This document shows, in pieces, positions 8,890-18,072 of a stretch of DNA of 64,000 nt. Position numbers and translations under genes: made by a program. The DNA lies in NCBI RefSeq assembly GCF_002797975.1, contig NZ_PGET01000001.1, positions 3,479,501-3,543,500 of the forward strand, written 5' to 3'. The DNA is from [Clostridium] celerecrescens 18A (GTDB taxonomy: Bacteria; Bacillota; Clostridia; Lachnospirales; Lachnospiraceae). Positions within the stretch are counted from its first letter, which is position 1. Each line of letters begins with the position of its first letter. A model generated the notes under the pieces. That model saw nothing but the letters and a program-made list of their open reading frames with translations, was not told the DNA's origin and made no database searches.

Positions 8890-10421
8890 GCTTCCACCTG
8901 CTTTCCTTCTGTCACGCCAAAAGATGCCGCCATAAGGCTTGCCTGGGAGATTTCATGTTTGCCTAATTCTCCTCTAAGCCGTCCCTGAAAGACCACAACT
9001 GCCCGGTCTGAAAGCTCCACAATCTCTTCCATATCAGAAGAAATCAGCATAACCGCTACTCCCTGCTTTTTCAGTTCGTGGATAATCGCATACACATCTC
9101 CCCGTGCTGCCGCATCAATACCACGTGTAGGCTCGTCCAGAATCACCAGCTTTGGATTGGTAGACAGAGACCGGCCGATTACGATCTTTTGCTGGTTGCC
9201 TCCGGAAAGGCTTCCCGCAATCTGATCCTGGCCCGTAATTTTGATGCGGAAATCCTCCACATATTTCCGGGTGATCAATTGCTCCGCCTTCCTATTTAAA
9301 AATATTCGTCCAAGGGATTTCCCCGGAACCAAAGCAGAGGTGATATTAGCCCCAACATCACTGATACCAAACAGGCCATTTAAGCAGCGGTCTTCCGGCA
9401 CATAATTGATACCGGTTTTTAAAACCTCCCTGGTAGAAAGGCCTGTCACATCTTCTCCATCCAGAAAAGCCTTTCCTCCAAGAACCTTATCTTTTCCAAA
9501 AATCGTAACTGCAAGTTCGGTACGCCCGGCTCCCACAACTCCTGCGACCCCAAGAATCTCTCCCGGATAAATCTTAAGGTTTATGTCCCGGAATCCGTAA
9601 CCGGAGTAGCCTTTCAGTTCAAATACCGGCTCCAGTGCAGAGTAATCCAGATGACTGGATTCTTTTCCCCCGGCTTTCTGCTGCCCTTCCATATTGGGAG
9701 GAAGCAGACCCTTAACCAGCATCTCCCTGGTAAAGTCCGGGGTCTTTCCCTTTAATGTAATCACACCGTCCCTCATAATTGCCACATGAGTAGCGATCTG
9801 GAATACCTCAGCCAGACGGTGAGTAATATAGATGATCCCAATGCCCTTCTTCTTTAAATCCTCCACAATCCGGAAAAGGCTCTCTACCTCATCAAAGGTC
9901 AGTGCACTGGTAGGTTCATCTAAAATCAGAAGCTTCGCCTGCCTTAAGAGTCCTCTTAAAAGCTCCACCAGCTGCTGTTCAGCTATAGAAAGGCTCATTG
10001 CCTTCCGGTCCGTATCCAGATGCCAGCCGATCTCATCCATGATGTGCCCCAGCCGCTTCCTAAGAACAGCCGTATTTTCACTAAAACCGATCAGGATATT
10101 CTCTTCAACAGTCATATTAGGAAACAGCATGGGCTCCTGGGGAACCATATAAATCCCTTTTGAAAGAGCAACAGACGGCTTGAATACCGAAAGCATGTCA
10201 CCTGCAACTGTTACATTTCCGGCATCCGGCTGGTAGATACCCATTATGATTTTCATCAAGGTGCTTTTTCCCGCTCCGTTTCCGCCAATCAGGGCAAGTA
10301 CTTCTCCCTCTCCTACGCTTAAATCGATACCTTTTAAAACAGCATTGGAGCCAAATGATTTGACAATACCGCTGACAGAAAACAGTGTCTGTTCCAAACG
10401 GGCTGCTTCTGATTGTTTCAT
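8886..10421 (-). CDS. lsrA: AI-2 ABC transporter ATPase (two nucleotide-binding domains)
   Basis: Energises AI-2 import. 511 residues with two ABC domains, as in RbsA/LsrA. Domain 1 has Walker A GGNGAGKST (about 46-54), a divergent signature LSIAEQQLVELLRG and Walker B LLILDEPTSAL. Domain 2 has a degenerate Walker A GVVGAGRTEL, signature LSGGNQQKIVIG and LVILDEPTRGID. The pairing of one normal and one degenerate P-loop is normal for carbohydrate importers. The start at 10421 is chosen because GGGAGGAAAT ends just before it; a GTG 12 bases upstream would place the site inside the gene. First gene of the operon. Confidence 0.93.
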   Translation of the reverse strand: MKQSEAARLEQTLFSVSGIVKSFGSNAVLKGIDLSVGEGEVLALIGGNGAGKSTLMKIIMGIYQPDAGNVTVAGDMLSVFKPSVALSKGIYMVPQEPMLFPNMTVEENILIGFSENTAVLRKRLGHIMDEIGWHLDTDRKAMSLSIAEQQLVELLRGLLRQAKLLILDEPTSALTFDEVESLFRIVEDLKKKGIGIIYITHRLAEVFQIATHVAIMRDGVITLKGKTPDFTREMLVKGLLPPNMEGQQKAGGKESSHLDYSALEPVFELKGYSGYGFRDINLKIYPGEILGVAGVVGAGRTELAVTIFGKDKVLGGKAFLDGEDVTGLSTREVLKTGINYVPEDRCLNGLFGISDVGANITSALVPGKSLGRIFLNRKAEQLITRKYVEDFRIKITGQDQIAGSLSGGNQQKIVIGRSLSTNPKLVILDEPTRGIDAAARGDVYAIIHELKKQGVAVMLISSDMEEIVELSDRAVVVFQGRLRGELGKHEISQASLMAASFGVTEGKQVEA

Positions 10422-10449
10422 ATTTCCTCCCACCCATCATACTTGATAT

Positions 10450-10476
10450 TTTTGTTCGTATCGCTAACTTTTGTTC
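10450..10476 (-). promoter_or_regulatory. Direct repeat, candidate LsrR operator
   Basis: Two copies of GAACAAAA (minus strand, 10450-10457 and 10469-10476) are spaced 19 bases apart, close to two helical turns. They cover roughly +2 to +28 of the predicted lsrA transcript, a position suited to repression by LsrR. Operator identity is inferred. Confidence 0.45.
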
Positions 10477-10484
10477 ATGCCCAT

Positions 10485-10513
10485 ATCATACATGACGCCA
10501 AACACGTTGTCAA
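10485..10513 (-). promoter_or_regulatory. Promoter of the lsrACDBF operon
   Basis: TTGACA (10508-10513) and TATGAT (10485-10490) on the minus strand with a 17-base spacer, ending about 65 bases before the lsrA ATG. The rest of the 304-base gap to lsrR (10514-10625) is AT-rich and without other recognisable features. Confidence 0.8.
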
Positions 10514-10625
10514 TAGTTTTTTCAGAAATATATGGTGTTTTTGAACTAATTTCAGCGTTATATTATATATTATTTATTATATTTTACTCATCAAATTCAG
10601 GTTTTTAATTTTTAAGCCGTCACTA

Positions 10626-10654
10626 TTGACATATGAAATTCCATTTGTTATACT
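10626..10654 (+). promoter_or_regulatory. Promoter of lsrR-lsrK-cupin
   Basis: TTGACA (10626-10631) and TATACT (10649-10654), 17-base spacer, about 70 bases before the lsrR ATG. A CAAAACATTTGTTT imperfect palindrome at about 10683-10696 lies downstream of the -10 and could be a second regulator site. Confidence 0.8.
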
Positions 10655-10725
10655 TAAGAAAATTCAAAACAATTTATTCAACTCAAAACATTTGTTTAGA
10701 ATAACAAAGAACAGGAGACCTAAAA

Positions 10726-11655
10726 ATGAACTATGAAGATTCCCTTATAATTAAAACAGCATGGTATTATTATATAGAAAATATGACCCAGCAAAAAATT
10801 TCTGAAAAACTCGGAATATCCCGTATGAAAGTGATTAAGCTTTTGGAGAAAGCCAGGCAGGATGGAGTGATCCAGTTTCAGATTTCCCAGGAACGAAGCC
10901 GTCACTTAAAGGTCGAACAGGAGTTAATCCGCAGATGGAATTTAAAGGATGCTTTTGTAGTTCCCTCTGCACCAGGCATTTCCTCTCTCAACGATACCAT
11001 TGCCAAAGCCGCCGCCATGTACATCAGTGACCGGATTACAGAAAACACATACATCAATATAGGATACGGAGATACTCTTGGACGGGTTATCAATCATCTG
11101 GCTACCATAACAGAAGCACCGCTGTCAGCCGTATCTTTAACAGGAGGAGTCAGCTATTATCTTCCAAATACATTTTCTAGCAAATTTAATGCAAAACTAT
11201 TTCTGTATCCTGCCCCCCTCGTTGTTTCAACCAAGGAGCTTTGCAGTGCAATGCAGAACGAGCCTTCCGTCCAGGAAATTTCCCGCATGGTGAATCTGGC
11301 TTCCATGACCGTCGTTGGCATAGGAGGGATCAGAGAAGATGCAACCATAATCAAGAATGGAATTTTCACAAAGAATGACTTTCTCTATTTGTCCATGCAG
11401 GGAGCCGTAGGAGATATCCTGAGCCATTTCATCGATCAGGATGGAAACCCCATTCATACCGATATTGAAGACCGGCTGTTAAGCACATCTCTTGCAACCC
11501 TGCGAACCCTGCCCAATGTCATTGGAGTTGCCGCAGGTGACAGCAAATTGAAAGCCATTCGTGCTTCTTTAAAGGGAGGCTATTTAAATGTGTTAATCAC
11601 AGATGAACAAACGGCATTAAACCTGATGGAGGAAGATCCCGACTCACCGATATGA
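10726..11655 (+). CDS. lsrR: LsrR-type SorC/DeoR-family transcriptional regulator
   Basis: Repressor of the AI-2 uptake genes, released by phospho-AI-2 made by LsrK. 309 residues: an N-terminal helix-turn-helix (MTQQKISEKLGISRMKVIKL, about 20-39) and a C-terminal sugar-phosphate binding domain of the SorC class with the INIGYGDTLGRVINHL, SLTGGVSYY and VVGIGGIREDATI segments. A CAGGAGAC site lies 9 bases before the ATG. Transcribed divergently from lsrACDBF and followed after 15 bases by lsrK, the arrangement known from enteric bacteria. Confidence 0.9.
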   Translation: MNYEDSLIIKTAWYYYIENMTQQKISEKLGISRMKVIKLLEKARQDGVIQFQISQERSRHLKVEQELIRRWNLKDAFVVPSAPGISSLNDTIAKAAAMYISDRITENTYINIGYGDTLGRVINHLATITEAPLSAVSLTGGVSYYLPNTFSSKFNAKLFLYPAPLVVSTKELCSAMQNEPSVQEISRMVNLASMTVVGIGGIREDATIIKNGIFTKNDFLYLSMQGAVGDILSHFIDQDGNPIHTDIEDRLLSTSLATLRTLPNVIGVAAGDSKLKAIRASLKGGYLNVLITDEQTALNLMEEDPDSPI

Positions 11656-11676
11656 AAATAGAATGGAGGAATGGAG

Positions 11677-13242
11677 ATGTCATCAAATTACCTTTTAGCC
11701 ATTGATGCAGGCACCGGCAGCATCCGTGCCGTACTTTTTGACAGCAAGGGCAATCAGATCTCTTGTATTCAAGAGGAATGGGAACACAGGGAAGATCCCC
11801 GGTATCCGGGGAGTATGGATTTTGACTGGGTACATAACTGGGAGCTTGCCGCTTCCTGTATCCGAAGGGTCTTATGCACAAGCGCCGTCAATCCTTATGA
11901 GATAGCCGCAATCTCCACCACCTGCATGAGAGAAGGTATTGTTCTTTACGACAAGGAAGGAAAAGAAATCTGGGCCTGCGCCAATGTAGATGCCCGGAGC
12001 AATGAAGAAGTAGTACAATTGATCCGCAGTGATCCGGAGCTTGAACGCCTCCTCTATCAGGAAACAGGACAGTCTTATGCTCTGGATGCCCTTCCCAGGC
12101 TTCTCTGGGTAAAGAATAAAATGCCAGATATTTATAAACGGGCCGCATACATTGGAATGTTCAATGACTGGCTTATATTTAAGCTGACCGGCCTCCTGGC
12201 CGTAGAGCCAAGCAACGGATCAACTACAGGATTGTTTGATTTAAAAACCCGATGCTGGAATCCGGAGATTGCCGGACGGTGCGGACTCCGGACAGATATT
12301 TTTCCCCTTGTAAAGGAATGTGGGACTGTAATCGGAAAAACCGCTACCTGCTGCAAAGACCAGACTGGACTGCCGGAAGGAATTCCCGTTGTTGCTGGCG
12401 GAGGGGATGCCCAGCTGGGCTGTATTGGCGTAGGTGTGGTACATGCCGGGGAAGCCGCAGTATTCGGAGGCAGCTTCTGGCAGTACGAATACAACACTGA
12501 CAAGCCGGACACAGATCCGGACTGCCGTGTCCGTGTAAACTGTCATGCCATACCAGGCATCTGGCAGTTTGAAGCCCTCGCCTTTCAACCGGGCCTTGTC
12601 ATGCGATGGTATCGGGACAGCTTCTGCCATGCAGAAAAAAAGCTGGCAGAGGAAGCAGGTACGAGCATCTATCATTTGATGAATGAGGAAGCAGAGAAAA
12701 TACCGGCAGGATGCTATGGAATGATGTGTACTTTTTCGGATGTAATGAACTTTATTAGCTGGAAGCACGCCGCACCGACCTTCTCCAACTTTGGCCTTGA
12801 TCCCGGGAAATATAACCATTATACCTTCTACCGGGCAATTTTAGAGAATGCGGCTCTGGTTACAAAAGGACATCTTGATCTGGTCCAGGATGCCATCGGC
12901 CATCGGCCAAAAGAAATCACCTTTGCCGGCGGAGCCTCTAACAGTTCCCTCTGGGCCCAGATACTGTCTGATGTTCTGGGGCTTCCGGTAAAGGTTCCTA
13001 AAGTAAAGGAAGCCACTGCACTGGGCGCTGCGATCCTGGCCGGATATGGAATCGGCATGTATCAGGATATTGCTGAAACTGCAAAAGAGCTGGTAATTAT
13101 AGAGCGGCAGTTTATGCCAAACATGGAGAATCATAAGATTTATGGTGAAATCTATGGGAAATGGAGAGAATTTTATCAGGCTCAGCTGGCTCTCTGCGAC
13201 CGTAAGATCACTAAGAATATGTGGATAGCACCCGGTTTATAA
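11677..13242 (+). CDS. lsrK: Autoinducer-2 kinase
   Basis: Phosphorylates imported AI-2, trapping it and creating the LsrR ligand. FGGY-family kinase of 521 residues: N-terminal ATP/phosphate motif LAIDAGTGSIRAVLFD, the substrate segment ACANVDARSNEEV, ILENAALVTKGHLD and the C-terminal EITFAGGASNSSLWAQILSD with LPVKVPKVKEATALGAAIL. All match LsrK/xylulokinase relatives; the operon context selects LsrK. The ATG at 11677 is preferred over the one 6 bases upstream because GGAGG ends 7 bases before it. Confidence 0.9.
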   Translation: MSSNYLLAIDAGTGSIRAVLFDSKGNQISCIQEEWEHREDPRYPGSMDFDWVHNWELAASCIRRVLCTSAVNPYEIAAISTTCMREGIVLYDKEGKEIWACANVDARSNEEVVQLIRSDPELERLLYQETGQSYALDALPRLLWVKNKMPDIYKRAAYIGMFNDWLIFKLTGLLAVEPSNGSTTGLFDLKTRCWNPEIAGRCGLRTDIFPLVKECGTVIGKTATCCKDQTGLPEGIPVVAGGGDAQLGCIGVGVVHAGEAAVFGGSFWQYEYNTDKPDTDPDCRVRVNCHAIPGIWQFEALAFQPGLVMRWYRDSFCHAEKKLAEEAGTSIYHLMNEEAEKIPAGCYGMMCTFSDVMNFISWKHAAPTFSNFGLDPGKYNHYTFYRAILENAALVTKGHLDLVQDAIGHRPKEITFAGGASNSSLWAQILSDVLGLPVKVPKVKEATALGAAILAGYGIGMYQDIAETAKELVIIERQFMPNMENHKIYGEIYGKWREFYQAQLALCDRKITKNMWIAPGL

Positions 13243-13264
13243 GGGAAGAAAAAGGAGAAAAAAT

Positions 13265-13615
13265 ATGTTCATTACCAATGAATCAGAAAAAGAATTCCGT
13301 TTTGGGGACAGCGGCCCAAAATATTTAATGAAAGGACCGCGCATGAATTTTGCAGTCGTACAGTTCCAGCCAGGTGAGGATTTCACCGCTCACTATCATA
13401 ACGTTATGGAAGAAGATTTCTTCATTCTGGAGGGAGAGATCAATATTGTTGTAGACGGAGTCGTCCACCATTTAAAGCAGGGAGATTTCATTCATATTGA
13501 ACCTTCCGAAGTTCACTACTGCTTTAATCCATACAAGAACAAAGTTAAGATGATATCCACGCTGGCGCCTTATCAGCAGGTGGATAAGGTAGAAGTAGAA
13601 GACTATACGTTTTAG
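13265..13615 (+). CDS. Small single-domain cupin, candidate LsrG replacement
   Basis: A 116-residue cupin with both metal-site motifs: motif 1 in HYHNVMEEDFFILEGE (His-x-His, Glu) and motif 2 in GDFIHIEPSEVHYCFN (final His). One metal ion is therefore expected. It is the third gene of the lsrR-lsrK transcript, 22 bases after lsrK, with AAAGGAG as ribosome binding site. The locus has no LsrG (the ABM-fold isomerase that acts between LsrK and LsrF), so this cupin may do that isomerisation; this is inference from position. A sugar isomerase-type or regulatory cupin is the alternative. Confidence 0.75.
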   Translation: MFITNESEKEFRFGDSGPKYLMKGPRMNFAVVQFQPGEDFTAHYHNVMEEDFFILEGEINIVVDGVVHHLKQGDFIHIEPSEVHYCFNPYKNKVKMISTLAPYQQVDKVEVEDYTF

Positions 13616-13627
13616 ATTCCGAAAATG

Positions 13628-13695
13628 GTACCCTGATGGTCAGGCATAGAAAAAGAGGCCTTCCGCCTCTTTTCTACCTCATACCATCAGGGTAC
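13628..13695. terminator. Nested bidirectional terminator between convergent genes
   Basis: Inner stem AAAAGAGGC (13651-13659) with GCCTCTTTT (13665-13673), loop of 5. An outer perfect 13-bp repeat GTACCCTGATGGT (13628-13640) pairs with 13683-13695, enclosing it. The A/T-rich arms make the inner hairpin usable from both the cupin side and the DUF4340 side. Confidence 0.85.
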
Positions 13696-13707
13696 TGTTT
13701 ATTATTT

Positions 13708-14688
13708 TTATGAAATGCCTTTATTTACTGTCAGACATTTATCAATAGAAGCCTTTTCAATTTCATTAATATTGGAAGAACCTACCGTACGGGTGTAGTA
13801 GCAGCTGGAATCACTGTTTAAGGAACCTACAGACAGGGTAAAGGATTCTTCCGAGCCATTCCTATCATAAGTATAAGTAATGACTGCAGCAGGCTGATCA
13901 AGGCCGTAGCCTGCCAGTTCATTGTCCTGCACCTTATAATTTGGGCAGCTCTTTACCTTCAGGCTGCTTAAGGAATCTGCCAGAACATTTAGGCCTGAAT
14001 TATCGGAAAGCTTATTGTCCGGCGAATCCGCAGAGTCCCTGTACCATTCGATCGTCCCATCTTTCTCATCCAGCTTCTTTTTTACATAATGTTCACTGAT
14101 GCCTGCCTTAGTTATTGTAATGCTCTTTATGTCGGCACCGGATACAGCCGGGAACTCCTCCAGGGCCATCAGATCATTTAGTCCCGAGCCCGTTTCATTG
14201 TACAGGGTGGAGCCTATGAGATATGGGGTATCCTGCCCCTCCAGTGCCGCATAATAATCCCCATCACCGGTGGCATTGCCAAGGAGGATCACGGATGTCG
14301 CCCCATCTTCTGCTGCTGCAGCGATCTTTCTTATGGGCTTATCCAGACCATAGGCGCTTAGGCTGTCTCCGCCTTCCAGCTTCCGCAGGGCTTCAAGCTT
14401 AGAAACCGTGGAAGCAAGGGAATCCATTTCCTCCTGTTTTACCGGAAAAAGGTCATCTCCGTCATAGCTCCATTTGCCATTCTTTTTTGTAAAGGACAGC
14501 TCCTGTCCGTCAATATCATAGGAAAGGCTGGAAACATTGGAAAGGTCGGTGAGATAGACTTTTTCTCCCTCCTCCTTCTCCTTCGTCTGTTCCTGGGAGC
14601 GGTTCATATACTGCCCCACGCCCACATAGATCACACACAGGGTCGCCAGGGCGGCCGTTCCATATAAAAGGCCTTTTTTCTTTTTCAT
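13708..14688 (-). CDS. DUF4340 membrane-anchored protein of a GldA/F/G-like ABC system
   Basis: 326 residues with one N-terminal membrane anchor (GLLYGTAALATLCVIYVGVG) and a long extracellular part holding two repeats of the DUF4340 type (SYDIDGQELSFTKKNGKWSY and the AYGLDKP and GYGLDQP motifs). Family members sit last in operons with GldG-like and ABC genes, as here, 14 bases after the GldG-like gene. Molecular role unknown; it probably works as the outer partner of the ABC complex. No lipobox is seen. Confidence 0.85.
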   Translation of the reverse strand: MKKKKGLLYGTAALATLCVIYVGVGQYMNRSQEQTKEKEEGEKVYLTDLSNVSSLSYDIDGQELSFTKKNGKWSYDGDDLFPVKQEEMDSLASTVSKLEALRKLEGGDSLSAYGLDKPIRKIAAAAEDGATSVILLGNATGDGDYYAALEGQDTPYLIGSTLYNETGSGLNDLMALEEFPAVSGADIKSITITKAGISEHYVKKKLDEKDGTIEWYRDSADSPDNKLSDNSGLNVLADSLSSLKVKSCPNYKVQDNELAGYGLDQPAAVITYTYDRNGSEESFTLSVGSLNSDSSCYYTRTVGSSNINEIEKASIDKCLTVNKGIS

Positions 14689-14702
14689 GTTTCAGCCTCC
14701 TT

Positions 14703-16073
14703 TTACAAACGTCTGCGCTTAAGCCAGATCACAAGTCCTGCTGCCAGTGTCACCACCGGGATAACAAATATAAACAGGATTCCCCACATGCCTCCGTGGG
14801 TAACGGTGTTATAGGTTACATCAAGGCTCTTGGCAGGAATGGATACATTGGATACATCATCAAAATTAGCCGTAACTGCATTCATGAAAAGATTTAAATT
14901 AGTTAAATTGGTAAAGCTGGTGTTCAGCCCCTCATCGATAAGGGTTGGGGTACTGAATACGGTCAAACGTGCCGTTCCAGAACTTAAAGTCTTCTCTGAT
15001 ACGGCTCCCAGGATATAGGTTCCTTCTGTCTGCTTATCAGCCGTTACCAGCATACCTCCGTCACTGGTCTCCATAAACGGAGTTACTTCAACGCCTTCGG
15101 GCAGAACCTCTTTCTGGGTCATGGCTGCGGACTGGAGGACAAGGGCTGCGCTTTTTCCATCTATGCCATTTGTCACTTCGCTTCCTGCCTGAATGGTTGG
15201 AAAGATATAATAGGGATTGTTCTGATAAAATTTCTTGGTATCTGCTGCAAGTCCGTTTTCCAGATTCAGACCGTAATCGCTCATAAGGGCGCTTAAGTTC
15301 GGGCGGTCCTTTTCCGTATAACCGGCTAGGATCAGAACCCTTCCCCCTTTATCCAGGTAATCGGAAATCATCTTCCTTTCATCATTTGCCAGGTCTGATG
15401 CCGGAGCATTGATGAGCAAAAGTTCACAATCCTCAGGAATGCTTCCTCCTGTCAGAAGATTCAGGGAGCTCACGGTCAGATTGGACTTTTTTAACATATC
15501 GGAAGCCGTAGCTCCAAGGGCCGCCTCTCCATGGCCTTCTGTCACATAAACTGTTTTCTGCACGTTGTTGATCACATGGGAAATAGCCCCGGTAAGCTGA
15601 CCTTCACCGTCAAATTCCGTTTCCTTGGACTGTCCATAATAATAGTAGGACATTTCATCCATTTTAATGATATCCGTCATGGCGATGGATTCTGTCCTGC
15701 CTGTGGAATCACAGCTTACCAAAAGCGTATTATCCTGTGCTTTCAGCTTATTAACCTGGTCCGGATGAAGAACGGAATCCACGGTCACTACCTTGATGCG
15801 GCTGGATAAATCCCCGTAGCGCTTAATAAAGCTTGTGATCCTCTTATCTACAGATTCCGGATCAGCAACCACATAAATCGTAACATCCTTATCAAGTGCC
15901 TTAACAAGATCCTTCGTGGTCCCGCCCAGGGTATAGATCTGGCTGCTGCTCATATCCCACTGCCGTACCTTCTCCGGAAGACGGCCTACGATCAAATTTA
16001 ATATTACTACGGCTGCTATGACAATCAACGTTAGGATTGCCGTGTAGCCCCCTTTTTTTAATTTTCTGGTCAT
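14703..16073 (-). CDS. GldG-like ABC transporter auxiliary protein
   Basis: 456 residues: an N-terminal transmembrane helix (GYTAILTLIVIAAVVILNLI), a large extracytoplasmic ABC_transp_aux/GldG domain (KVYVTEGHGEAALG, PEDCELLLINAPASDLANDE, YLDKGGRVLILAGY) and a C-terminal transmembrane helix ending in KRRRL. This two-helix layout is typical of GldG-type proteins. The start at 16073 is preferred over 16079 because AGGAGG lies at correct distance only for the inner ATG. Partner of the permease and ATPase encoded just upstream. In Bacteroidetes the homologues support gliding; in Firmicutes the transported substrate is unknown. Confidence 0.88.
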   Translation of the reverse strand: MTRKLKKGGYTAILTLIVIAAVVILNLIVGRLPEKVRQWDMSSSQIYTLGGTTKDLVKALDKDVTIYVVADPESVDKRITSFIKRYGDLSSRIKVVTVDSVLHPDQVNKLKAQDNTLLVSCDSTGRTESIAMTDIIKMDEMSYYYYGQSKETEFDGEGQLTGAISHVINNVQKTVYVTEGHGEAALGATASDMLKKSNLTVSSLNLLTGGSIPEDCELLLINAPASDLANDERKMISDYLDKGGRVLILAGYTEKDRPNLSALMSDYGLNLENGLAADTKKFYQNNPYYIFPTIQAGSEVTNGIDGKSAALVLQSAAMTQKEVLPEGVEVTPFMETSDGGMLVTADKQTEGTYILGAVSEKTLSSGTARLTVFSTPTLIDEGLNTSFTNLTNLNLFMNAVTANFDDVSNVSIPAKSLDVTYNTVTHGGMWGILFIFVIPVVTLAAGLVIWLKRRRL

Positions 16074-16083
16074 CTCCATCCTC

Positions 16084-16950
16084 CTAACTCCATCTGCGTT
16101 TCTCTATGGACTGCACGGTCAAGAATACCAGCAGGAAAATGATGCTGATATAGTAAACCAGGCCGCCTGCATCAAAGATGTAATGACTGGCAAAGTTCTG
16201 AAACACGTCGGTCACTGCAATTTTTTCCAAAACATTTGTCAGAGCACGTTCAAAAAGGTCCTTTTTTACAAGGTACAGCACTGCGATGCAGAGTACTCCT
16301 GCTGCTTCCAGAACGGCTGCAAGGGGACCATGGCTCGTTATTCGGGACACCGCAAATACAATCCCGGACCAAAGAATCAGAAACCCTGCTGCAGAGCCGA
16401 TCGCCGATGTGGGTAAAAATTCTACAAGACTGGGCCATAAAAGCAAAAGAAGAATGATTCCAAAGGTTCCTACCGCAGCAATGATCTGGCTTTCTGTTAA
16501 GGAAGAAATAAACATTCCGATGGCAATATAGACACAGCCCAGTAGGAAAAAGGCCAGTAAAGAAGCATAATCCGATTTTAAATTTGCATTTCCGTTCAGC
16601 TTGATGATAAGAGGACAGATTCCGGAAATCAGTACCGGGATGGCGTAGACGGTTATCATGGAAAGATATTTTCCAAGAACCATTTTGGCAACGGTTACCG
16701 GAGAGGTGAGCAGAAGCTGGTCGGTCTTCGTCTTCCGGTCATCTGCAAAGCTTCTCATGGTAAGCACCGGAATGCCGATCATGATAATGGTCACCATTCC
16801 AGACAGAGTATATGAAAAGTAGGGATATCCGCTCATCATGTTATAAGCCATAAAGTAAATTCCTATAAACAGCACCATAAAGGCGATAAATACGTATCCG
16901 GTCATGGACTGAAAATAGGCTTTCAGTTCTCTTCTATAAATTGCAGCCAT
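16084..16950 (-). CDS. GldF-like ABC transporter permease
   Basis: 288 residues with six hydrophobic segments, ABC-2 type permease. Seen: an amphipathic start (IYRRELKAYFQSMTGYVFIAF), a cytoplasmic loop MRSFADDRKTKTDQLLLTSPV that is characteristic of GldF/NosY-like permeases, and later membrane segments ending in VQSIEKRRWS. Its ATG overlaps the stop of the ATPase gene (TAATG). Forms the membrane channel with the downstream GldG-like protein. Confidence 0.9.
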   Translation of the reverse strand: MAAIYRRELKAYFQSMTGYVFIAFMVLFIGIYFMAYNMMSGYPYFSYTLSGMVTIIMIGIPVLTMRSFADDRKTKTDQLLLTSPVTVAKMVLGKYLSMITVYAIPVLISGICPLIIKLNGNANLKSDYASLLAFFLLGCVYIAIGMFISSLTESQIIAAVGTFGIILLLLLWPSLVEFLPTSAIGSAAGFLILWSGIVFAVSRITSHGPLAAVLEAAGVLCIAVLYLVKKDLFERALTNVLEKIAVTDVFQNFASHYIFDAGGLVYYISIIFLLVFLTVQSIEKRRWS

Positions 16951-18017
16951 TATTCTTCATCCCCCTCTCCGTCTTCTGTTTCTTCCTTAAAGTCTGCCTT
17001 TAAAAGCTCCCCTTCAAAATCATCTGTTTCAAGGTTTTCATTTGTCTCCATCCCCTCTGCCGTTCCTTCCCCTGTCAGTTCAAGGAATACCTCTTCCAGG
17101 GACGCTTTTGTGGCCTGCATGGAAAGAATGGGAATCCTCTGGTCGGCAAATGCGAAGAATATGGTTTCCCGGATATCCTCTCCATCTTCTTTCTCTTCCG
17201 CATCTGTGCAGATGCGCAATACTGCCCTGTTTATTCCCTCTTCACCGCTCTCCCGTACCGACACATCGGCTGCCTGGGGAATGGCTTCCAGGATTTCAAG
17301 GATTTGTTCTTCAGTCCCTTTTACTAAAAGCTCCATTCCAGCAGTTCCGGCCATCTGGCGTTCCAGATTCTCCGGCGTATCGCTGGCAATCAGTCTTCCC
17401 TTGTCAATGATCATGATATGATCGCATACTGCGCTGACCTCGGAAAGGATATGGGAGCTTAAAATAACCGTATGTTTCTGTCCGAGCCTGCGGATGGTAT
17501 CCCTGATTTCGATGATCTGTTTAGGATCCAGTCCTACGGTAGGTTCATCCAGAATAATGACCGGCGGAAACCCTAAAACTGCCTGGGCCAGGCCTACACG
17601 CTGCCGGTAGCCCTTTGATAGGTTGCGGATCAAACGGCCTTTTACCTCCACCAGCTTGGCGAGCTCCATGACCTCATAAACAGCCTCATTCCTTTCCTTT
17701 TTCGGTACTTTCTTCAATTCCGCAGCAAACTGCAGCTGCTCTTCCACAGTCATATCCACATAAAGCGGCGGAAGCTCCGGCAGATACCCGATACACTTCT
17801 TTGCTTCCTCCCCATCTTCCAGTATATTATGGCCGTTGATCAGCACATCACCCTCCGTAGCTCCGATGTACCCGGTCATAATGTTCATTGTGGTGGATTT
17901 TCCGGCCCCGTTTGGCCCTAGAAATCCATAGATCTGTCCATCGTTGATCGTAAAGCTTAAATGGTCCACAGCCAGATGACCGCTGTAATCCTTTACCAGA
18001 TTTCTGACTTCAATCAA
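16950..18017 (-). CDS. GldA-like ABC transporter ATP-binding protein
   Basis: 355 residues with Walker A GPNGAGKST, signature LSKGYRQRVGLAQA, Walker B VIILDEPTVGLD and the switch histidine in SSHILSE, followed by a C-terminal regulatory domain and an acidic tail rich in Glu and Asp. A TTG start at 18017 is chosen: AGGAGGAG sits 7 bases before it and the protein then opens MIEVRNLVKDYSG, the normal ABC start. An ATG at 18044 with AAGGA is possible and adds nine residues. First gene of the four-gene operon. A triplicated ATTGTG motif lies in its upstream region. Confidence 0.9.
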   Translation of the reverse strand: MIEVRNLVKDYSGHLAVDHLSFTINDGQIYGFLGPNGAGKSTTMNIMTGYIGATEGDVLINGHNILEDGEEAKKCIGYLPELPPLYVDMTVEEQLQFAAELKKVPKKERNEAVYEVMELAKLVEVKGRLIRNLSKGYRQRVGLAQAVLGFPPVIILDEPTVGLDPKQIIEIRDTIRRLGQKHTVILSSHILSEVSAVCDHIMIIDKGRLIASDTPENLERQMAGTAGMELLVKGTEEQILEILEAIPQAADVSVRESGEEGINRAVLRICTDAEEKEDGEDIRETIFFAFADQRIPILSMQATKASLEEVFLELTGEGTAEGMETNENLETDDFEGELLKADFKEETEDGEGDEE

Positions 18018-18072
18018 CTCTCTCTCCTCCTGTCTTATATGCATTTTGCATCCTTACTAAGGGTAAAAGGGA

